Origin: [Pasteurella] mairii
GTDB lineage: Bacteria > Pseudomonadota > Gammaproteobacteria > Enterobacterales > Pasteurellaceae
Assembly: GCA_900454475.1 (NCBI GenBank)
Contig: UGSS01000002.1
Coordinates: forward strand, 2,251,605 to 2,315,604
Length of the DNA: 64,000 nucleotides
Reading direction: 5' to 3'
This document shows positions 47,531 through 63,870 of the stretch, piece after piece. Below the pieces are notes generated by a model. It was not told where the DNA came from. It was given only the letters and a program-made list of their open reading frames with translations, and searched no databases. How positions within the stretch are numbered: position 1 is the first letter of the stretch; each line of letters opens with the position of its first letter. Made by a program: the position numbers and the translations under genes.

Positions 47531-49072
47531 TTACCACGAACTATTTGCTTTAAAACTATCTAAAATACCTTTCAATGTGCCTTTAATGTCATCATTGTAA
47601 TTACCGGTATTAGTAAGTTCGCGCATAAAGTCAGCGTTATTGTGGTTAGCATACTCTAAAAGAGCAGCTTCAAAAGAACCAATACGATCTAACTCAACAT
47701 CATCTAAATAACCAAATTCAACCGCAAACAAGACTAATGCCTGTTCAGCTACGCTTAACGGTGAATATTGTTTTTGTTTCAATAATTCGGTTACTTTTTG
47801 ACCGTGAGACAATTGTTTACGAGTCGCATCATCAAGATCTGAGGCAAACTGAGCAAACGCCGCTAATTCACGATATTGAGCAAGTGCAGTACGAATACCA
47901 CCCGCTAATTTTTTCACCACTTTGGTTTGCGCCGCTCCACCCACACGAGATACCGAAATACCCGGGTTAACCGCTGGACGAATACCAGAGTTAAATAAGT
48001 TAGATTCCAAGAAAATCTGACCATCGGTAATTGAAATCACGTTAGTTGGAACGAAGGCAGATACGTCACCGGCTTGCGTTTCAATAATCGGAAGTGCGGT
48101 CAAAGAACCGGTTTTTCCTTTCACTTCACCTTTAGTGAAACGTTCAACATATTCCTCACTAACACGTGATGCACGCTCAAGTAAACGAGAGTGTAAATAG
48201 AATACGTCACCCGGGAATGCTTCACGACCTGGTGGACGACGTAATAACAATGAAATTTGACGATAAGCGACCGCTTGTTTAGATAAATCATCATAAACAA
48301 TCAATGCATCTTCACCGCGATCACGGAAATATTCACCCATAGCACAACCAGCATAAGGTGCAAGATATTGTAACGTCGCAGATTCAGAAGCAGATGCCAC
48401 AACAACGATGGTATTTTTTAACGCACCATGTTCTTCTAATTTACGCACCACGTTAGCAATCGTTGATGCTTTTTGACCAATCGCTACATAAATACATTTA
48501 ATACCTGAATCACGTTGGTTAATAATCGCATCAATCGCTAATGCAGTTTTACCTGTTTGACGGTCGCCGATAATCAACTCACGTTGACCACGACCGATTG
48601 GAACCATGGAGTCAACCGCTTTATAACCAGTTTGAACCGGCTGATCAACAGATTTACGATCAATTACCCCCGGCGCAATTACTTCAACTGGAGAAAATCC
48701 ATCATTTTCAATTTCGCCTTTTCCGTCAATCGGTTGACCAAGGGTATTTACTACACGACCTAATAAACCACGACCAACTGGAACTTCTAAAATACGTCCG
48801 GTACATTGAACTTCCATCCCTTCTGCTAAATCGGCATAAGGCCCCATCACTACCGCACCTACCGAATCTCTTTCAAGGTTAAGTGCCATAGCGTAACGAT
48901 TACCCGGTAATGCAATCATTTCCCCTTGCATTACATCGCTTAATCCATGGATACGAATAATACCGTCGCTTACAGAAATAATCGTTCCCGTATTGCGAGC
49001 TTCGCTGACCACATCAAACTGAGCAATCCGTTTTTTAATCAATTCACTAATTTCAGTTGAATTTAGTTGCAT
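47531..49072 (-). CDS. atpA: ATP synthase alpha subunit
   Basis: ATG 49072 ([19 protein letters not shown]) with GAGGAA upstream gives 513 residues, identical in length to E. coli. The P-loop is GDRQTGKT, and the arginine-finger region [16 protein letters not shown] is present. It forms the non-catalytic sites of the F1 hexamer. An uptake signal lies at about 48092. A TTG two codons upstream is rejected. Confidence 0.98.
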   Translation of the reverse strand: MQLNSTEISELIKKRIAQFDVVSEARNTGTIISVSDGIIRIHGLSDVMQGEMIALPGNRYAMALNLERDSVGAVVMGPYADLAEGMEVQCTGRILEVPVGRGLLGRVVNTLGQPIDGKGEIENDGFSPVEVIAPGVIDRKSVDQPVQTGYKAVDSMVPIGRGQRELIIGDRQTGKTALAIDAIINQRDSGIKCIYVAIGQKASTIANVVRKLEEHGALKNTIVVVASASESATLQYLAPYAGCAMGEYFRDRGEDALIVYDDLSKQAVAYRQISLLLRRPPGREAFPGDVFYLHSRLLERASRVSEEYVERFTKGEVKGKTGSLTALPIIETQAGDVSAFVPTNVISITDGQIFLESNLFNSGIRPAVNPGISVSRVGGAAQTKVVKKLAGGIRTALAQYRELAAFAQFASDLDDATRKQLSHGQKVTELLKQKQYSPLSVAEQALVLFAVEFGYLDDVELDRIGSFEAALLEYANHNNADFMRELTNTGNYNDDIKGTLKGILDSFKANSSW

Positions 49073-49084
49073 CTTCAATTCCTC

Positions 49085-49633
49085 TTATAATTGCAACTCA
49101 TTTGCAAGGCGGTTAAGTTGTCCTCGACTACTACCGTCAATCACAAAATCATCTGTACGAATAATAGCCCCTGCAATTAAGCTACTATCAATGCTGCAAT
49201 TTAATTTCACTTTACGAGCAAGTCGTTTTTCCATTGCGGCAGCAATTTTTTGCTGTTGTTTTTCATTTAATGGTTGAGCAGAGATAACTTCCACTTCGGT
49301 GATTTCATGATGTTCCTCAACATAATGTTGAAATTCATCCGCCACGGCAGGAAGTACAGTTAAACGCTTATTTTCAGCCATTAACCGAACAAGATTTTGC
49401 CCTGATTTATCAAGTTGTTCGCCACAAATTGAAATCACAGTATCAGCCAATTTATCAGCTGATAATGAACTGCTTAGGAAATCATTCATCGCATCGTTTT
49501 TTACCACTTCAGCGAGAAAATTTAGCATTTCAGCCCATTTTTTGACCGCACTTTTATCAGTCGCGGACTGTTCAACTGCAAAATCAAATGCTGCTTTTGC
49601 ATAAGGACGAGCTATCGTAGTTAATTCTGACAT
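49085..49633 (-). CDS. atpH: ATP synthase delta subunit
   Basis: The product has 182 residues ([20 protein letters not shown]). The N-terminal six-helix bundle binds the alpha subunit; the C-terminal part ([27 protein letters not shown]) contacts the b subunits. GGAAGG lies upstream of ATG 49633. An uptake signal is at 49545-49555. Confidence 0.97.
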   Translation of the reverse strand: MSELTTIARPYAKAAFDFAVEQSATDKSAVKKWAEMLNFLAEVVKNDAMNDFLSSSLSADKLADTVISICGEQLDKSGQNLVRLMAENKRLTVLPAVADEFQHYVEEHHEITEVEVISAQPLNEKQQQKIAAAMEKRLARKVKLNCSIDSSLIAGAIIRTDDFVIDGSSRGQLNRLANELQL

Positions 49634-49647
49634 AAGCCCAACCTTCC

Positions 49648-50118
49648 TTATAATTCTGCAACTAATTTATCAATAATGTCATTGTTTGCCGCTTCATCAA
49701 CCGTACGACCCACAATTTTCTCTGCTCCGGCAACTGCAAGTGAAGCCACTTTAACACGTAACTCTTCTTGAACACGTTTACGTTCGGATTCCACTTCTGC
49801 GTATCCTTGCTCAATAATTTTAGCTTTAAGAGCTTCCGCTTCCGCTTTCACCTCATCTAAAATTTCATTGCGACGTTTATTAGCTAAATCCACAATTTCT
49901 TGCGCTTGAAGTTTCGCCTGAGTAATTTCTTGCTCAACGAATATTTTGGTATCCGCTTGCTCTTTTTTAGCCGCTTCAGCCGAAGCCAAAGCGTTAGAAA
50001 TGCTGCTTTGGCGTTCTTCTATTGCTTTAATAATTGGTGGCCAAACATATTTCATGCAGAACCATACAAAAATGATAAAAGCTATAGTTTGCCCGATTAA
50101 TGTTGCATTAATATTCAC
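49648..50118 (-). CDS. atpF: ATP synthase b subunit
   Basis: The product has 156 residues starting at a GTG (50118) with a strong AGGAGG seven bases upstream. One membrane helix ([19 protein letters not shown]) leads into a long charged coiled coil that forms the peripheral stalk. The GTG start may tune dosage in the operon. Confidence 0.97.
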   Translation of the reverse strand: MNINATLIGQTIAFIIFVWFCMKYVWPPIIKAIEERQSSISNALASAEAAKKEQADTKIFVEQEITQAKLQAQEIVDLANKRRNEILDEVKAEAEALKAKIIEQGYAEVESERKRVQEELRVKVASLAVAGAEKIVGRTVDEAANNDIIDKLVAEL

Positions 50119-50177
50119 AACGCTACCTCCTTTAAAGTTGATTGGTCAATTACCACTCAAAAGTAGTCTATTTGATA

Positions 50178-50444
<267 letters not shown>

Positions 50445-50490
50445 CTAGAGTTAAATTAAGGCTTTTAAGCCGATTGGTTAAATAAAAATA

Positions 50491-51692
<1,202 letters not shown>

Positions 51693-51851
51693 TATTTAAT
51701 ATTGCAAAAATTAATAAAAAATCTATTTCATTATACGCTATTTTTTGTTCTATTCAACTGAAAAATAAGCAAAAAGTGTTAAATAAATCACAAATTTATA
51801 AATTAAATTTAACAATAGCAAATCTATTTTTACGCTTATCACCGCAAGTGA

Positions 51852-52490
51852 TCATTTATGTGCAATCAATACCAAATGGCGCTCGCCAATTAATTCAGGA
51901 ACCTGCAATTCAATAACTTGTTGTATTACAAATAAATTGCTTAATTCTTGTACTTCTTGCTGATGATATTGTCCTTTTAAAGCATAAAAAAATCCGCTTT
52001 TATGCGGTAAATGCTGGCACCATTCGGTCATATCTTTAAGCGAAGCAAAGGCGCGACTTAATACACCATCAAATTGTTGATCTGGCACATAATCTTCCAC
52101 TCGACTTAATACCGGTTCCACATTGGCCAATCCAAGTTCGCGTACCGCATTACGAATAAAACTTATCCGCTTACCCAAACTATCCAACAGCACAAAGTGC
52201 TTATCCGGCTGCACAATTGCCAACGGTAAGCCCGGTAAGCCCGGACCTGTTCCTACATCAATAAAACGCTCACCTTGTAAATAAGGACTTACCACAATGC
52301 TATCTAAAATATGTTTCACCAACATTTCCTGCGGATCACGCACGGAAGTCAAGTTATACGCCTTATTCCATTTATTTAATAATTTCACTAAATCGATCAG
52401 CTGTTGTTTTTGCTGATCGGTTATCAAAAGTGCGGTCTGTTTTAGCAAAGAATTGAGTTTTTCCGCTAACTGTTGTTCCAAGTTAGTCAT
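51852..52490 (-). CDS. rsmG: 16S rRNA (guanine-N7) methyltransferase G
   Basis: The product has 212 residues. The SAM-binding motif is [19 protein letters not shown], with [27 protein letters not shown] before it. It methylates G527 of 16S rRNA (E. coli numbering). Its ATG at 52490 overlaps the last base of the mnmG frame, with GAGGTG upstream. An uptake signal is at about 52429. Confidence 0.97.
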   Translation of the reverse strand: MTNLEQQLAEKLNSLLKQTALLITDQQKQQLIDLVKLLNKWNKAYNLTSVRDPQEMLVKHILDSIVVSPYLQGERFIDVGTGPGLPGLPLAIVQPDKHFVLLDSLGKRISFIRNAVRELGLANVEPVLSRVEDYVPDQQFDGVLSRAFASLKDMTEWCQHLPHKSGFFYALKGQYHQQEVQELSNLFVIQQVIELQVPELIGERHLVLIAHK

Positions 52491-54379
52491 TATTCACCTC
52501 GCTTTAACATACCCTGTTTTTTTAAATTCACTAACAAAATGGAAATTGCTGCCGGTGTAATCCCTGAAATACGACTTGCCTGACCAATTGACACCGGGCG
52601 ATGTTGCTCTAATTTTGACCGCACTTCGTTGGACAAACCAGACACTTTGCTATAATCAAAATTTTCCGGAATAGCGGTATTTTCATGGCGTTTATGACGC
52701 TCAATTTCTTCTTGTTGATGTTCAATATAGCCTTGATATTTAATCGCAATTTCAACTTGTTCTACCGCTTCTTTATCCTCCATTGCTGGTTTAAACGGTG
52801 TAAGTGCGGTTAAAATTTTGTACGTTATTTCCGGACGGCGCAACAAATCTTCGCCACTTGCTTCACGAACTAAAGGGCTACCTAGCACTTGATTGGCTTC
52901 CGCTAAATATTCTGAACGCGGGTGTAACCAAATTTGACGTAAACGCTGTCTTTCTAACTCAATATTTTCCATTTTTTGGTTAAATCTTGCCCAACGTTTT
53001 TCATCAATTAAGCCTAATTCATGAGCAATTGGCGTTAAACGAATATCCGCATTATCTTCTCGTAACAACAAACGGTATTCTGCACGTGAAGTAAAGACGC
53101 GGTACGGTTCTTTCGTACCAAGAGTGCAAAGATCATCCACTAATACGCCTACATAAGCCTGATCTCGTTTTGGGAACCAAGCCTCTTTTTCCTGCACAAA
53201 AAGACCGGCATTAATTCCAGCCAACAATCCTTGCGCCGCTGCTTCTTCGTAACCTGTGGTACCATTAATTTGACCGGCAAAGAACAAACCACGAATGGCT
53301 TTGGTTTCTAAGGTCGGTTTTAAATCTCTCGGATCAAAATAATCATATTCAATGGCATAACCTGGTTTAACAATGCGCGCCTTTTCCAACCCTTTCATAG
53401 AATTCACAATGCCCATCTGCACGTCAAATGGTAAACTGGTAGAAATTCCGTTCGGATAAATCTCATTACTGGTCAATCCTTCCGGTTCAAGATAAATTTG
53501 GTGCGAATTGCGTTCAGCAAAACGCATCACTTTATCTTCAATAGACGGACAATAACGCGGTCCGATCCCTTCGATCACGCCAGTGTACATCGGGCTGCGA
53601 TCCAAATTTTTACGGATCACCTCATGGGTTTGTTCATTGGTGTGGGTAATATAACAAGGGATCTGACGTGGATGTTGATCAACCGATCCCATAAAAGAAA
53701 AGACCGGCAATTGCTCATCGCCATGTTGTTTTGCTAATACATCAAAATTAATAGTACGTGCATCAATACGCGGTGGCGTACCGGTTTTCAAACGTGCAAC
53801 CCGTAAATTAAGATCACGTAAACGATCTGCCAACATCACCGATGCCGGATCACCTGCACGTCCGCCCGTATAATTTTCTAATCCAATATGGATCTTACCG
53901 GCAAGGAAGGTTCCCGCAGTTAAGACTACCGCTTTAGATCGAAACTTCAATCCCATTTTAGTCACCGCACCCACTGCACGATCTTGATCCACTAAAATAT
54001 CCACTACTTCTTGTTGGAAAATATCCAAATTAGGTTGATTTTCTAACGCCATTCTGACCGCTTGACGATATAAAACCCGATCTGCCTGCGCACGCGTTGC
54101 ACGTACGGCCGGACCTTTACTGCTATTTAAGGTACGAAATTGGATCCCGGCTTTATCCGCCGCGCTCGCCATTAATCCGCCCATGGCATCAATTTCTTTC
54201 ACCAAATGTCCTTTACCTATTCCGCCGATTGCCGGATTACACGACATCTGACCTAAAGTATCGACATTATGCGTAAGCAATAAGGTTTTTAATCCCATTC
54301 TTGCCGGTGCTAATGCAGCTTCTGTTCCTGCATGACCGCCACCAATGACGATCACATCGTAGCTTTCTGTGTAAAACAT
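52490..54379 (-). CDS. mnmG: tRNA uridine-5-carboxymethylaminomethyl synthesis enzyme MnmG
   Basis: ATG 54379 ([20 protein letters not shown]) gives 629 residues, the E. coli length. The FAD-binding Rossmann motif [17 protein letters not shown] opens the protein; [19 protein letters not shown] and the C-terminal helical MnmE-binding part are present. With MnmE it modifies wobble uridine 34. It borders the origin, as in E. coli (gidA). Two uptake signals lie inside. Confidence 0.98.
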   Translation of the reverse strand: MFYTESYDVIVIGGGHAGTEAALAPARMGLKTLLLTHNVDTLGQMSCNPAIGGIGKGHLVKEIDAMGGLMASAADKAGIQFRTLNSSKGPAVRATRAQADRVLYRQAVRMALENQPNLDIFQQEVVDILVDQDRAVGAVTKMGLKFRSKAVVLTAGTFLAGKIHIGLENYTGGRAGDPASVMLADRLRDLNLRVARLKTGTPPRIDARTINFDVLAKQHGDEQLPVFSFMGSVDQHPRQIPCYITHTNEQTHEVIRKNLDRSPMYTGVIEGIGPRYCPSIEDKVMRFAERNSHQIYLEPEGLTSNEIYPNGISTSLPFDVQMGIVNSMKGLEKARIVKPGYAIEYDYFDPRDLKPTLETKAIRGLFFAGQINGTTGYEEAAAQGLLAGINAGLFVQEKEAWFPKRDQAYVGVLVDDLCTLGTKEPYRVFTSRAEYRLLLREDNADIRLTPIAHELGLIDEKRWARFNQKMENIELERQRLRQIWLHPRSEYLAEANQVLGSPLVREASGEDLLRRPEITYKILTALTPFKPAMEDKEAVEQVEIAIKYQGYIEHQQEEIERHKRHENTAIPENFDYSKVSGLSNEVRSKLEQHRPVSIGQASRISGITPAAISILLVNLKKQGMLKRGE

Positions 54380-54388
54380 ATTTCTCAA

Positions 54389-54784
54389 TGATCCTTGATC
54401 CTAAAATTAGGCGCTATTCTACTGAAATTTGCGCTTGCTTAAAAGTAAGAATTGATCTTAATGGGTAAACAAGTTAAGTGGGAAAAATAAAAGGGATCAT
54501 TTTTTTTGAAAAAAGGATCGCGTAATAATATAAGATCTTTTATTTATATATAAAGATCTTATTATGATGATTATTAGGATCGGCGATCCTTGTGTATAAG
54601 ATCCTTTTTTTATTGCAAATGAAGAAGTTAGATCTTTTTAAAAACGGTAAAGATCAGGTTGAGCTGATCGGTATTTGTTGTGGATAATCTGCCAAGTTAT
54701 CCACAATTGGATCATTGATGATTTTTATTAATCGGATAAAAACAGCTTATCCCGCCTTTTATTCGGATCTTATCCACAATAGGA
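54389..54784. other. Chromosomal replication origin oriC
   Basis: The gap between mnmG and mioC is the classical oriC place. Four DnaA-type boxes are seen: TGTGTATAA (54591-54599), TGTGGATAA (54679-54687), TTATCCACA (54697-54705) and TTATCCACA (54770-54778). Thirteen GATC sites fall between 54493 and 54787, far above chance, as needed for Dam/SeqA control. AT-rich repeats starting with GATC (about 54554-54620), including the pair AAGATCTTT/AAAGATCTT, form the likely unwinding element on the mnmG side. Confidence 0.93.
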
Positions 54785-55240
54785 TCAAACAAAAAATGAA
54801 AGATTTTGCGTAAAATTGGGCAGCCATTGTTCTGCTTCTTGTTCAGGATTAAAGGTATTTTTCATGTCAATTTTTAAAATTGGACAAATTTGTACCGCAC
54901 TTTTTTGCTGCAAAATATGTTCTATCCGATTGGCGGCGTAACAAAAGGTATCATAATCGGAATTGCCTAAGCCGATCACAGAAAAATGCAGATTGGATAA
55001 ATCCATTTGCTCTTCTTCTAAAAGATCAAAGAGCGGTCTTAAATTATCAGGAATTTCTCCGGCGCCATGGGTTGAGGTAACGACAAGCCAATATTGATAT
55101 TCGATCACTTCCCCTAATTCTGGACCATGGTAGAGATGAGGTTTGAATCCCTGTTGTTGTAGCAGATCTTCGATATGTTCCGCTAAATATTCTGCGCCGC
55201 CTAAGGTGCTGCCAGTGATGATACAAACTTCAGGTTTCAT
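54785..55240 (-). CDS. mioC: Flavodoxin-like protein MioC
   Basis: The product has 151 residues. FMN-binding loops TGSTLGGAEYLAEH and TSTHGAGEIPDNL and the third loop GLGNSDYDTFCYA are intact. MioC is an electron carrier linked to biotin synthesis in E. coli. Transcription heads into oriC, as in E. coli, where it influences initiation. AGGAG precedes ATG 55240. An uptake signal lies near 54895. Confidence 0.95.
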   Translation of the reverse strand: MKPEVCIITGSTLGGAEYLAEHIEDLLQQQGFKPHLYHGPELGEVIEYQYWLVVTSTHGAGEIPDNLRPLFDLLEEEQMDLSNLHFSVIGLGNSDYDTFCYAANRIEHILQQKSAVQICPILKIDMKNTFNPEQEAEQWLPNFTQNLSFFV

Positions 55241-55251
55241 GTTTTACTCCT

Positions 55252-55282
55252 AAAAAGAAGGCTTAGATTTAATCTAAGCCTT
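55252..55282 (-). terminator. Terminator of zapB
   Basis: AAGGCTTAGA (55258-55267) pairs with TCTAAGCCTT (55273-55282); on the minus strand CTTTTT follows. It overlaps the mioC ribosome-binding region, so zapB transcription stops just before mioC. Confidence 0.85.
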
Positions 55283-55299
55283 GGTGAAAACCGTAAAAA

Positions 55300-55518
55300 T
55301 TAAACATTATCAATGCGACCTAAAAGAGAACGTAAACGTTCTTGCCAGTTATGATGTTCTGCTTTTAATTGTTCATTTTCATTGCGTAATGCTTCGTTGG
55401 CTTGCTGTGCTTGGTTATTTTTGTCTTTTAATTCTTCTACTTCAAGTTGAAGTAATTGAATGGTTTCAACTGCTTGTTTAATTTTTTCATCTAATTGATC
55501 TAAAATTTCTAATGACAT
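55300..55518 (-). CDS. zapB: Cell division protein ZapB
   Basis: The product has 72 residues, nearly all a coiled coil (MSLEILDQLDEKIKQAVETI, then heptads rich in Leu/Glu/Asn). Length and N-terminus match ZapB, which stabilises the Z-ring and links it through ZapA and MatP to the terminus region. AGAGGA precedes the ATG. It is transcribed alone, leftward. Confidence 0.93.
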   Translation of the reverse strand: MSLEILDQLDEKIKQAVETIQLLQLEVEELKDKNNQAQQANEALRNENEQLKAEHHNWQERLRSLLGRIDNV

Positions 55519-55734
55519 TGCTGTTTCCTCTAAAAAGTGTTCATTAAGTTTGGGTATTCTACCTTAGTTAAATCGGTTTGTTAAACAGTAGTAATGAAAT
55601 TATTATATCTTATTGTAGTTGATTTATAACAACCTATTTGTAATTTGTGACAGTAAAGTAATCTGGCAATTTGAACTGTTTTGTAGGCTTAGGTTTTTCC
55701 TAATACATTAGCGAAAAATAGACCGCACTTTGTC

Positions 55735-55764
55735 TTAGCCAAAAAGGGAAAAATTTGCTATAAT
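55735..55764 (+). promoter_or_regulatory. gyrB promoter
   Basis: TTAGCC (55735-55740) and a perfect TATAAT (55759-55764) are separated by 18 bases, about 38 bases before the gyrB ATG. A GC-poor discriminator follows; the weak -35 is typical of supercoiling-sensitive gyrase promoters. An uptake signal lies just upstream. Confidence 0.65.
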
Positions 55765-55792
55765 TCGGTCAATTTTTATTAATAAAACATAG

Positions 55793-58225
<2,433 letters not shown>

Positions 58226-58239
58226 TTTGTTTGAACAAG

Positions 58240-58267
58240 AAAAAGGGTGCATTAAACACCCTTTTTT
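58240..58267. terminator. Bidirectional terminator between gyrB and the DUF2251 gene
   Basis: AAAAAGGGTG (58240-58249) pairs with CACCCTTTTT (58257-58266), with A/T runs on both sides. The stop codon of the leftward gene overlaps its T-run. Confidence 0.9.
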
Positions 58268-58676
58268 AATTCGTTAACCAGCTTTCGACTAATTGCGGTG
58301 TGGTTTGTTTGTGGGTCCACATACTGCCGAATTCAGGCTCGGGATATTGGGAATGGTTATAGCCGATAAACTCACGAAAATCAAACACTGCGTGCGGATA
58401 ATCGTTGATCAATAAAAAGGCTTTATAACCGTCTTCTGACCAACAAATTTGAAAACGTCGCGGTTCTTGGCGACTTTCTTGTTCAATATCATGAATACTA
58501 TATACAAATAAGCGATCCACCACAGGTTGCGACTGGTGTAAATCCATTGCATAAAAATAACCGGTTTCACCGTCATCTTCAAACATCACTACCAAATGCT
58601 CATGGGCGATAGAATGTGCGCCATTACGGTAGGCTTCACCCAGCAGAAGTTGATCCGTTAAGACGGAATATAACAT
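58266..58676 (-). CDS. DUF2251-like hypothetical protein
   Basis: The product has 136 residues, is soluble and acidic, and is rich in aromatic residues (VVMFEDDGETGYFYAMDL, AFLLINDYPHAVFDFREFIGYNHS). I associate it with DUF2251 proteins known from Haemophilus relatives, from memory of the pattern. There is no signal peptide, cysteine cluster or catalytic motif. AGGAG precedes ATG 58676. It lies between gyrB and eno as a single leftward gene. The function is unknown. Confidence 0.75.
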   Translation of the reverse strand: MLYSVLTDQLLLGEAYRNGAHSIAHEHLVVMFEDDGETGYFYAMDLHQSQPVVDRLFVYSIHDIEQESRQEPRRFQICWSEDGYKAFLLINDYPHAVFDFREFIGYNHSQYPEPEFGSMWTHKQTTPQLVESWLTN

Positions 58677-58706
58677 TTTACACTCCTATTTTTATAAAAA
58701 ATGCCA

Positions 58707-58737
58707 AAAAAAGACCGCACTTTATAGAAAGTGCGGT
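58707..58737 (-). terminator. Uptake-signal dyad used as eno terminator
   Basis: ACCGCACTTT (58714-58723) and AAAGTGCGGT (58728-58737) form a perfect 10-bp stem with loop ATAG. On the minus strand CTTTTTTT follows. Both arms are uptake signal cores. Confidence 0.85.
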
Positions 58738-58781
58738 ACAAATTTTCATTATTTTTAATGCCTTAATTGTTAAAATTAAGA

Positions 58782-60365
<1,584 letters not shown>

Positions 60366-62024
60366 CTACGACATTCTTCCATGTTCAATTTGAATTATCT
60401 GATCACAAATTGCCATGGTAGACGCGCGGTGGCTGACGAGAATCATCAATTTTTCTGCTTTAACATTTAATAAAGATTGCAAAATGATAGATTCATTCAA
60501 ACTGTCTAAATTGCTCGTTGGTTCATCCAGTAAAATAATGGGCGCATTATGCAAAAATGCACGAGCGATACCAATACGTTGTTTTTCCCCATCAGATAAA
60601 CTATTGCCCAATTCGGCGACTTTAGTGTCATAACCTTGCGGTAGGCTCATAATAAAATCATGAATTGCCGCCTTTTTACAAGCCTCAATCACTTCATCAT
60701 TACTCGCACTACGTCTTGCCATTCGTATATTTTCATAAATACTTTCGTTAAAAATATAAGTTTGTTGCGTAATATAAACCATATTATCACGTAAACTTTG
60801 CGTATTAATTTGGCGTAAATCTTGTCCATTTATTGCAATGTGACCGACTTGTGGATCATAAAAGCGCATGAGCAATTTCAATAAGGTACTTTTCCCGCTG
60901 CCACTACGCCCATGAATTCCCATGATCTGCCCTTTTTTTAGGCTAAAGGTTACATTTGATAAAATTTGTTCATTATCATAAAAAAAACTAATATTTTTTA
61001 CGTCAATTTGCTTAACCTGTTGCAAATTTTCGCCATGGATTACCGCTTTTAATTCTGGTTCTTCAGCCAATAATCCCAATACTCGTTCGCCGCTTGCAAG
61101 GGTTTGTAATAAATTATTGGATAAATTGCTCAATGCAATCACAGGACCATAACTAGACATCAGCAAAATAACCGCAATGACCAAACCGGAAAAGGCGATT
61201 TGCTGATAGGTGTAAAGTAGTAAGCCCGAAAATAAAATTAATAGGTTAAATAGTGAAACAGCTAAGTCGGTATAAAAGCGAATTTTGCCCTCTTGCGCTT
61301 TGATGCGTAAAAATGCCTGATCGATAGCTTGGCTATGTAACTGAATATTTTCCAAACGGATTTTTTCATGGTTAAACAACTGAATTTCTTTCATACCACG
61401 AATACTATCTAAAAAATAATCGTTCATATCGCCCACTAATTCACGGTATTTTCTGCCCTCTTCACGAGCGAGTTTCGTGGTGAAAATAGGCAAAACGACA
61501 CCGATAGTGAAATAGGCGAATAATGCAATAAGCATCAACCAAAAAGAGATATGCCCGAATAAAATCAACAATATGGTGGACGTGAAAAACGCAATAGCAA
61601 TAGGGGCAATGGTATGCGCATAAAAGACTTCCAATAGCTCAATATCATTCGTGACTAACGCGAGCAATTGTCCGGCTTGTTTATCCTGTAATTTAACAAA
61701 AGCCAATTTTCGTAATGCAGTGAATACCTTATCTCGCAATAAGGCTAATAATTTGAACGCGATATAATGCCCTGACATTTGTTCCAAATAACGCAAAATG
61801 CCGCGAGAGATTGCCAGTACAATAAGTGCGGTCAAAATTTGAGGGAATGTGAAATGCGTTGGAAAATCCAATAAATTCATTAACCCCATTGCCCCGAATA
61901 CCGTAATAAAAATGGCGGCAAGAAAACCGAGTATCCCCATTATTATGGTAAAACTCATGATATGAGCCAAAGGCGTGACTAACTTAAATAACTGCCACAT
62001 AATAACAACACCACTTTTACGCAT
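60366..62024 (-). CDS. Fused ABC transporter, second half of a heterodimer
   Basis: GGAGGAG just before ATG 62024 gives 552 residues (MRKSGVVIMWQLFKL); it overlaps its partner by eight bases, indicating coupled translation. Six membrane helices (about 15-310) precede the nucleotide-binding domain: Walker [10 protein letters not shown], a modified signature LSDGEKQR (Asp in place of the first Gly), Walker B ILLDEPTSNLD. The half-transporter layout resembles CydC and YbtQ/IrtB. Next to a TonB receptor, import or processing of a siderophore or heme is the likely job, but export cannot be excluded. Confidence 0.85.
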   Translation of the reverse strand: MRKSGVVIMWQLFKLVTPLAHIMSFTIIMGILGFLAAIFITVFGAMGLMNLLDFPTHFTFPQILTALIVLAISRGILRYLEQMSGHYIAFKLLALLRDKVFTALRKLAFVKLQDKQAGQLLALVTNDIELLEVFYAHTIAPIAIAFFTSTILLILFGHISFWLMLIALFAYFTIGVVLPIFTTKLAREEGRKYRELVGDMNDYFLDSIRGMKEIQLFNHEKIRLENIQLHSQAIDQAFLRIKAQEGKIRFYTDLAVSLFNLLILFSGLLLYTYQQIAFSGLVIAVILLMSSYGPVIALSNLSNNLLQTLASGERVLGLLAEEPELKAVIHGENLQQVKQIDVKNISFFYDNEQILSNVTFSLKKGQIMGIHGRSGSGKSTLLKLLMRFYDPQVGHIAINGQDLRQINTQSLRDNMVYITQQTYIFNESIYENIRMARRSASNDEVIEACKKAAIHDFIMSLPQGYDTKVAELGNSLSDGEKQRIGIARAFLHNAPIILLDEPTSNLDSLNESIILQSLLNVKAEKLMILVSHRASTMAICDQIIQIEHGRMS

Positions 62025-63786
62025 TTTCTCCTCCAATCGCGACAGTTTTATTCTCTTTTCTAATATTTTCTAACTGTTTTTGCTGATTAAACATTTCACA
62101 ATAACCCCCCTGTTTTGCCATCAATTCAGGATGTGTCCCTTGTTCGATTAATCGCCCTTGTTGCAACACATAAATGCGATCAGCTTGCACCGCATTGGCT
62201 AAACGATGAGAAATCATCACAATCGTTTTTTCCTGTTTCAACTGTTGAATCAAGCGTAAAATAATTTCCTCGCTTTCCACATCAATATTGCTCGTCGCTT
62301 CATCAAAAATATACAAAGACGCATTGTGCAACAAAGCTCTGGCTAAAGCTAAACGTTGAATTTGCCCGCCGGATAAATTGCTACCACGACTAAGTAACTT
62401 CATATCCAATCCGCCATTTTCCCGCACAAACTGCGCCAAATTAACCTGTGCTAAACAAGCATAAATATTCTCATCTGTCGCCATTGGATCAGCCATTTGC
62501 ATATTCTCGCGCAATGTCCCTTTAAAAATATAACTACTATGTCCGACGAAAGACACATGACGATAAAAGGAAGTGCGGTCAATGTCTTTTTGATTTTGTT
62601 GATTAAATAAAATTTGCCCTTGTTGCGGTGCATAAAAGCCCATTAACAACGACACTAACGTCGATTTGCCGCAACCGCTTTTCCCGACAAAAACCGTCAG
62701 CTGGCGAGGTTCAATTTTTAAATTTAACGCTTGGATTACCCTTTTTTCTGGAGTATAAGCAAAATACAGCTGCTGAATATCCACCTGAATTGGGGTTTCC
62801 ACCATAACATCTACCGCCTGTTGCGGCAGTTCAATCGGCGTATCTAAAAGGGCAAAAATCTTGTCTGATGCTGCTTTTCCATTCATTGCCACATGAAAAA
62901 AAGACCCCAGTAAACGCAAAGGAATAAAAAACTCAGAAGCAAGCAAAATAAATAAAATTACAGCAAAAATACTTAATTCACCCGCTTGATATTGTAAAAG
63001 TGCGGTCAAAATCCCCACAGCCGCGCCACCGTAAGCTAATAAATCCATCAGCGAAACGGAATTAAGTTGCATGGTTAGCACTTTCATGGTGATGGTGCGG
63101 AAATTTTCCGCTTCAATATCCAATTGTTTTGCTTTGTAGGCATCATCTTGATAGATTTTTAATGTCATCAACCCTTGCAAATTATCTAAAAAACTGCTGC
63201 CTAACCCCACATAAATTGACCAATATTTATGTAATAATTTTTTTGCAATTTTGTTTACTGCAATAATAGAGAAAGGAATTAAAGGAACGCAGGCTAATAA
63301 AATGAATGCGGTTTGTGCATTGAAAAATACCAAAAAAAGAAACAACGTAAGCGGGGCAAGTAGGCTATAAAACAGCTGTGGCAAATAGCGTCCAAAATAC
63401 ATTTCTAACTGTTCCACCCCTTCTGATGCCACTTGAATAAGAGAAGAGGTGGATTGTTGCTGTAGCTGGCTTAATGGCATGGCGGACAACTTCTGATAAA
63501 TCAACGTTCTTAGTTGATGTTTAACTTTCGTGCTCGCTTGATAAGAGGCGTTTACTGCCATGTTACCCGCCCACATTCGCAAGCAAAGTGCCGCCAGTAA
63601 AATGAGCAAAAAAATCACCGCACTTACCAAGTTTAACTCCCGAACAAAGGCTTGTTGCAAAACCCAAGCAAATACTACCGCACTGACTATGCTGGCAAAT
63701 AGCGCAATCCAATTGCATAACACATGAATTGCAATCCATTTTTTACTATCATCAACGCTATTAATTAGTCGTTTATCGATCATCAT
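62017..63786 (-). CDS. Fused ABC transporter, first half of a heterodimer
   Basis: The product has 589 residues from ATG 63786 (a second ATG follows at once). A membrane domain with about six helices (to 330) is followed by an ATPase with Walker A GKSGCGKST, a normal signature LSGGQIQR and Walker B YIFDEATSNID. The overlap with the second half and the pairing of a canonical and an altered signature suggest an asymmetric heterodimer like CydDC or YbtPQ. It lies 84 bases after a TonB-dependent receptor gene on the same strand. Three uptake signals or near copies lie inside. Confidence 0.85.
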   Translation of the reverse strand: MMIDKRLINSVDDSKKWIAIHVLCNWIALFASIVSAVVFAWVLQQAFVRELNLVSAVIFLLILLAALCLRMWAGNMAVNASYQASTKVKHQLRTLIYQKLSAMPLSQLQQQSTSSLIQVASEGVEQLEMYFGRYLPQLFYSLLAPLTLFLFLVFFNAQTAFILLACVPLIPFSIIAVNKIAKKLLHKYWSIYVGLGSSFLDNLQGLMTLKIYQDDAYKAKQLDIEAENFRTITMKVLTMQLNSVSLMDLLAYGGAAVGILTALLQYQAGELSIFAVILFILLASEFFIPLRLLGSFFHVAMNGKAASDKIFALLDTPIELPQQAVDVMVETPIQVDIQQLYFAYTPEKRVIQALNLKIEPRQLTVFVGKSGCGKSTLVSLLMGFYAPQQGQILFNQQNQKDIDRTSFYRHVSFVGHSSYIFKGTLRENMQMADPMATDENIYACLAQVNLAQFVRENGGLDMKLLSRGSNLSGGQIQRLALARALLHNASLYIFDEATSNIDVESEEIILRLIQQLKQEKTIVMISHRLANAVQADRIYVLQQGRLIEQGTHPELMAKQGGYCEMFNQQKQLENIRKENKTVAIGGENA

Positions 63787-63870
63787 AAATCATTATTCCT
63801 TAAATAATACAGCCCTATCAAATAGGCGTTTTGCGGTTATTCACAAGGAAAAACCGAAATAAAGAAGGTA

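Noticed and set aside
62571..62640. 60-residue minus-strand frame inside the ABC gene and similar shadow frames
   Set aside because: Overlapping frames inside well-recognised genes without binding sites.
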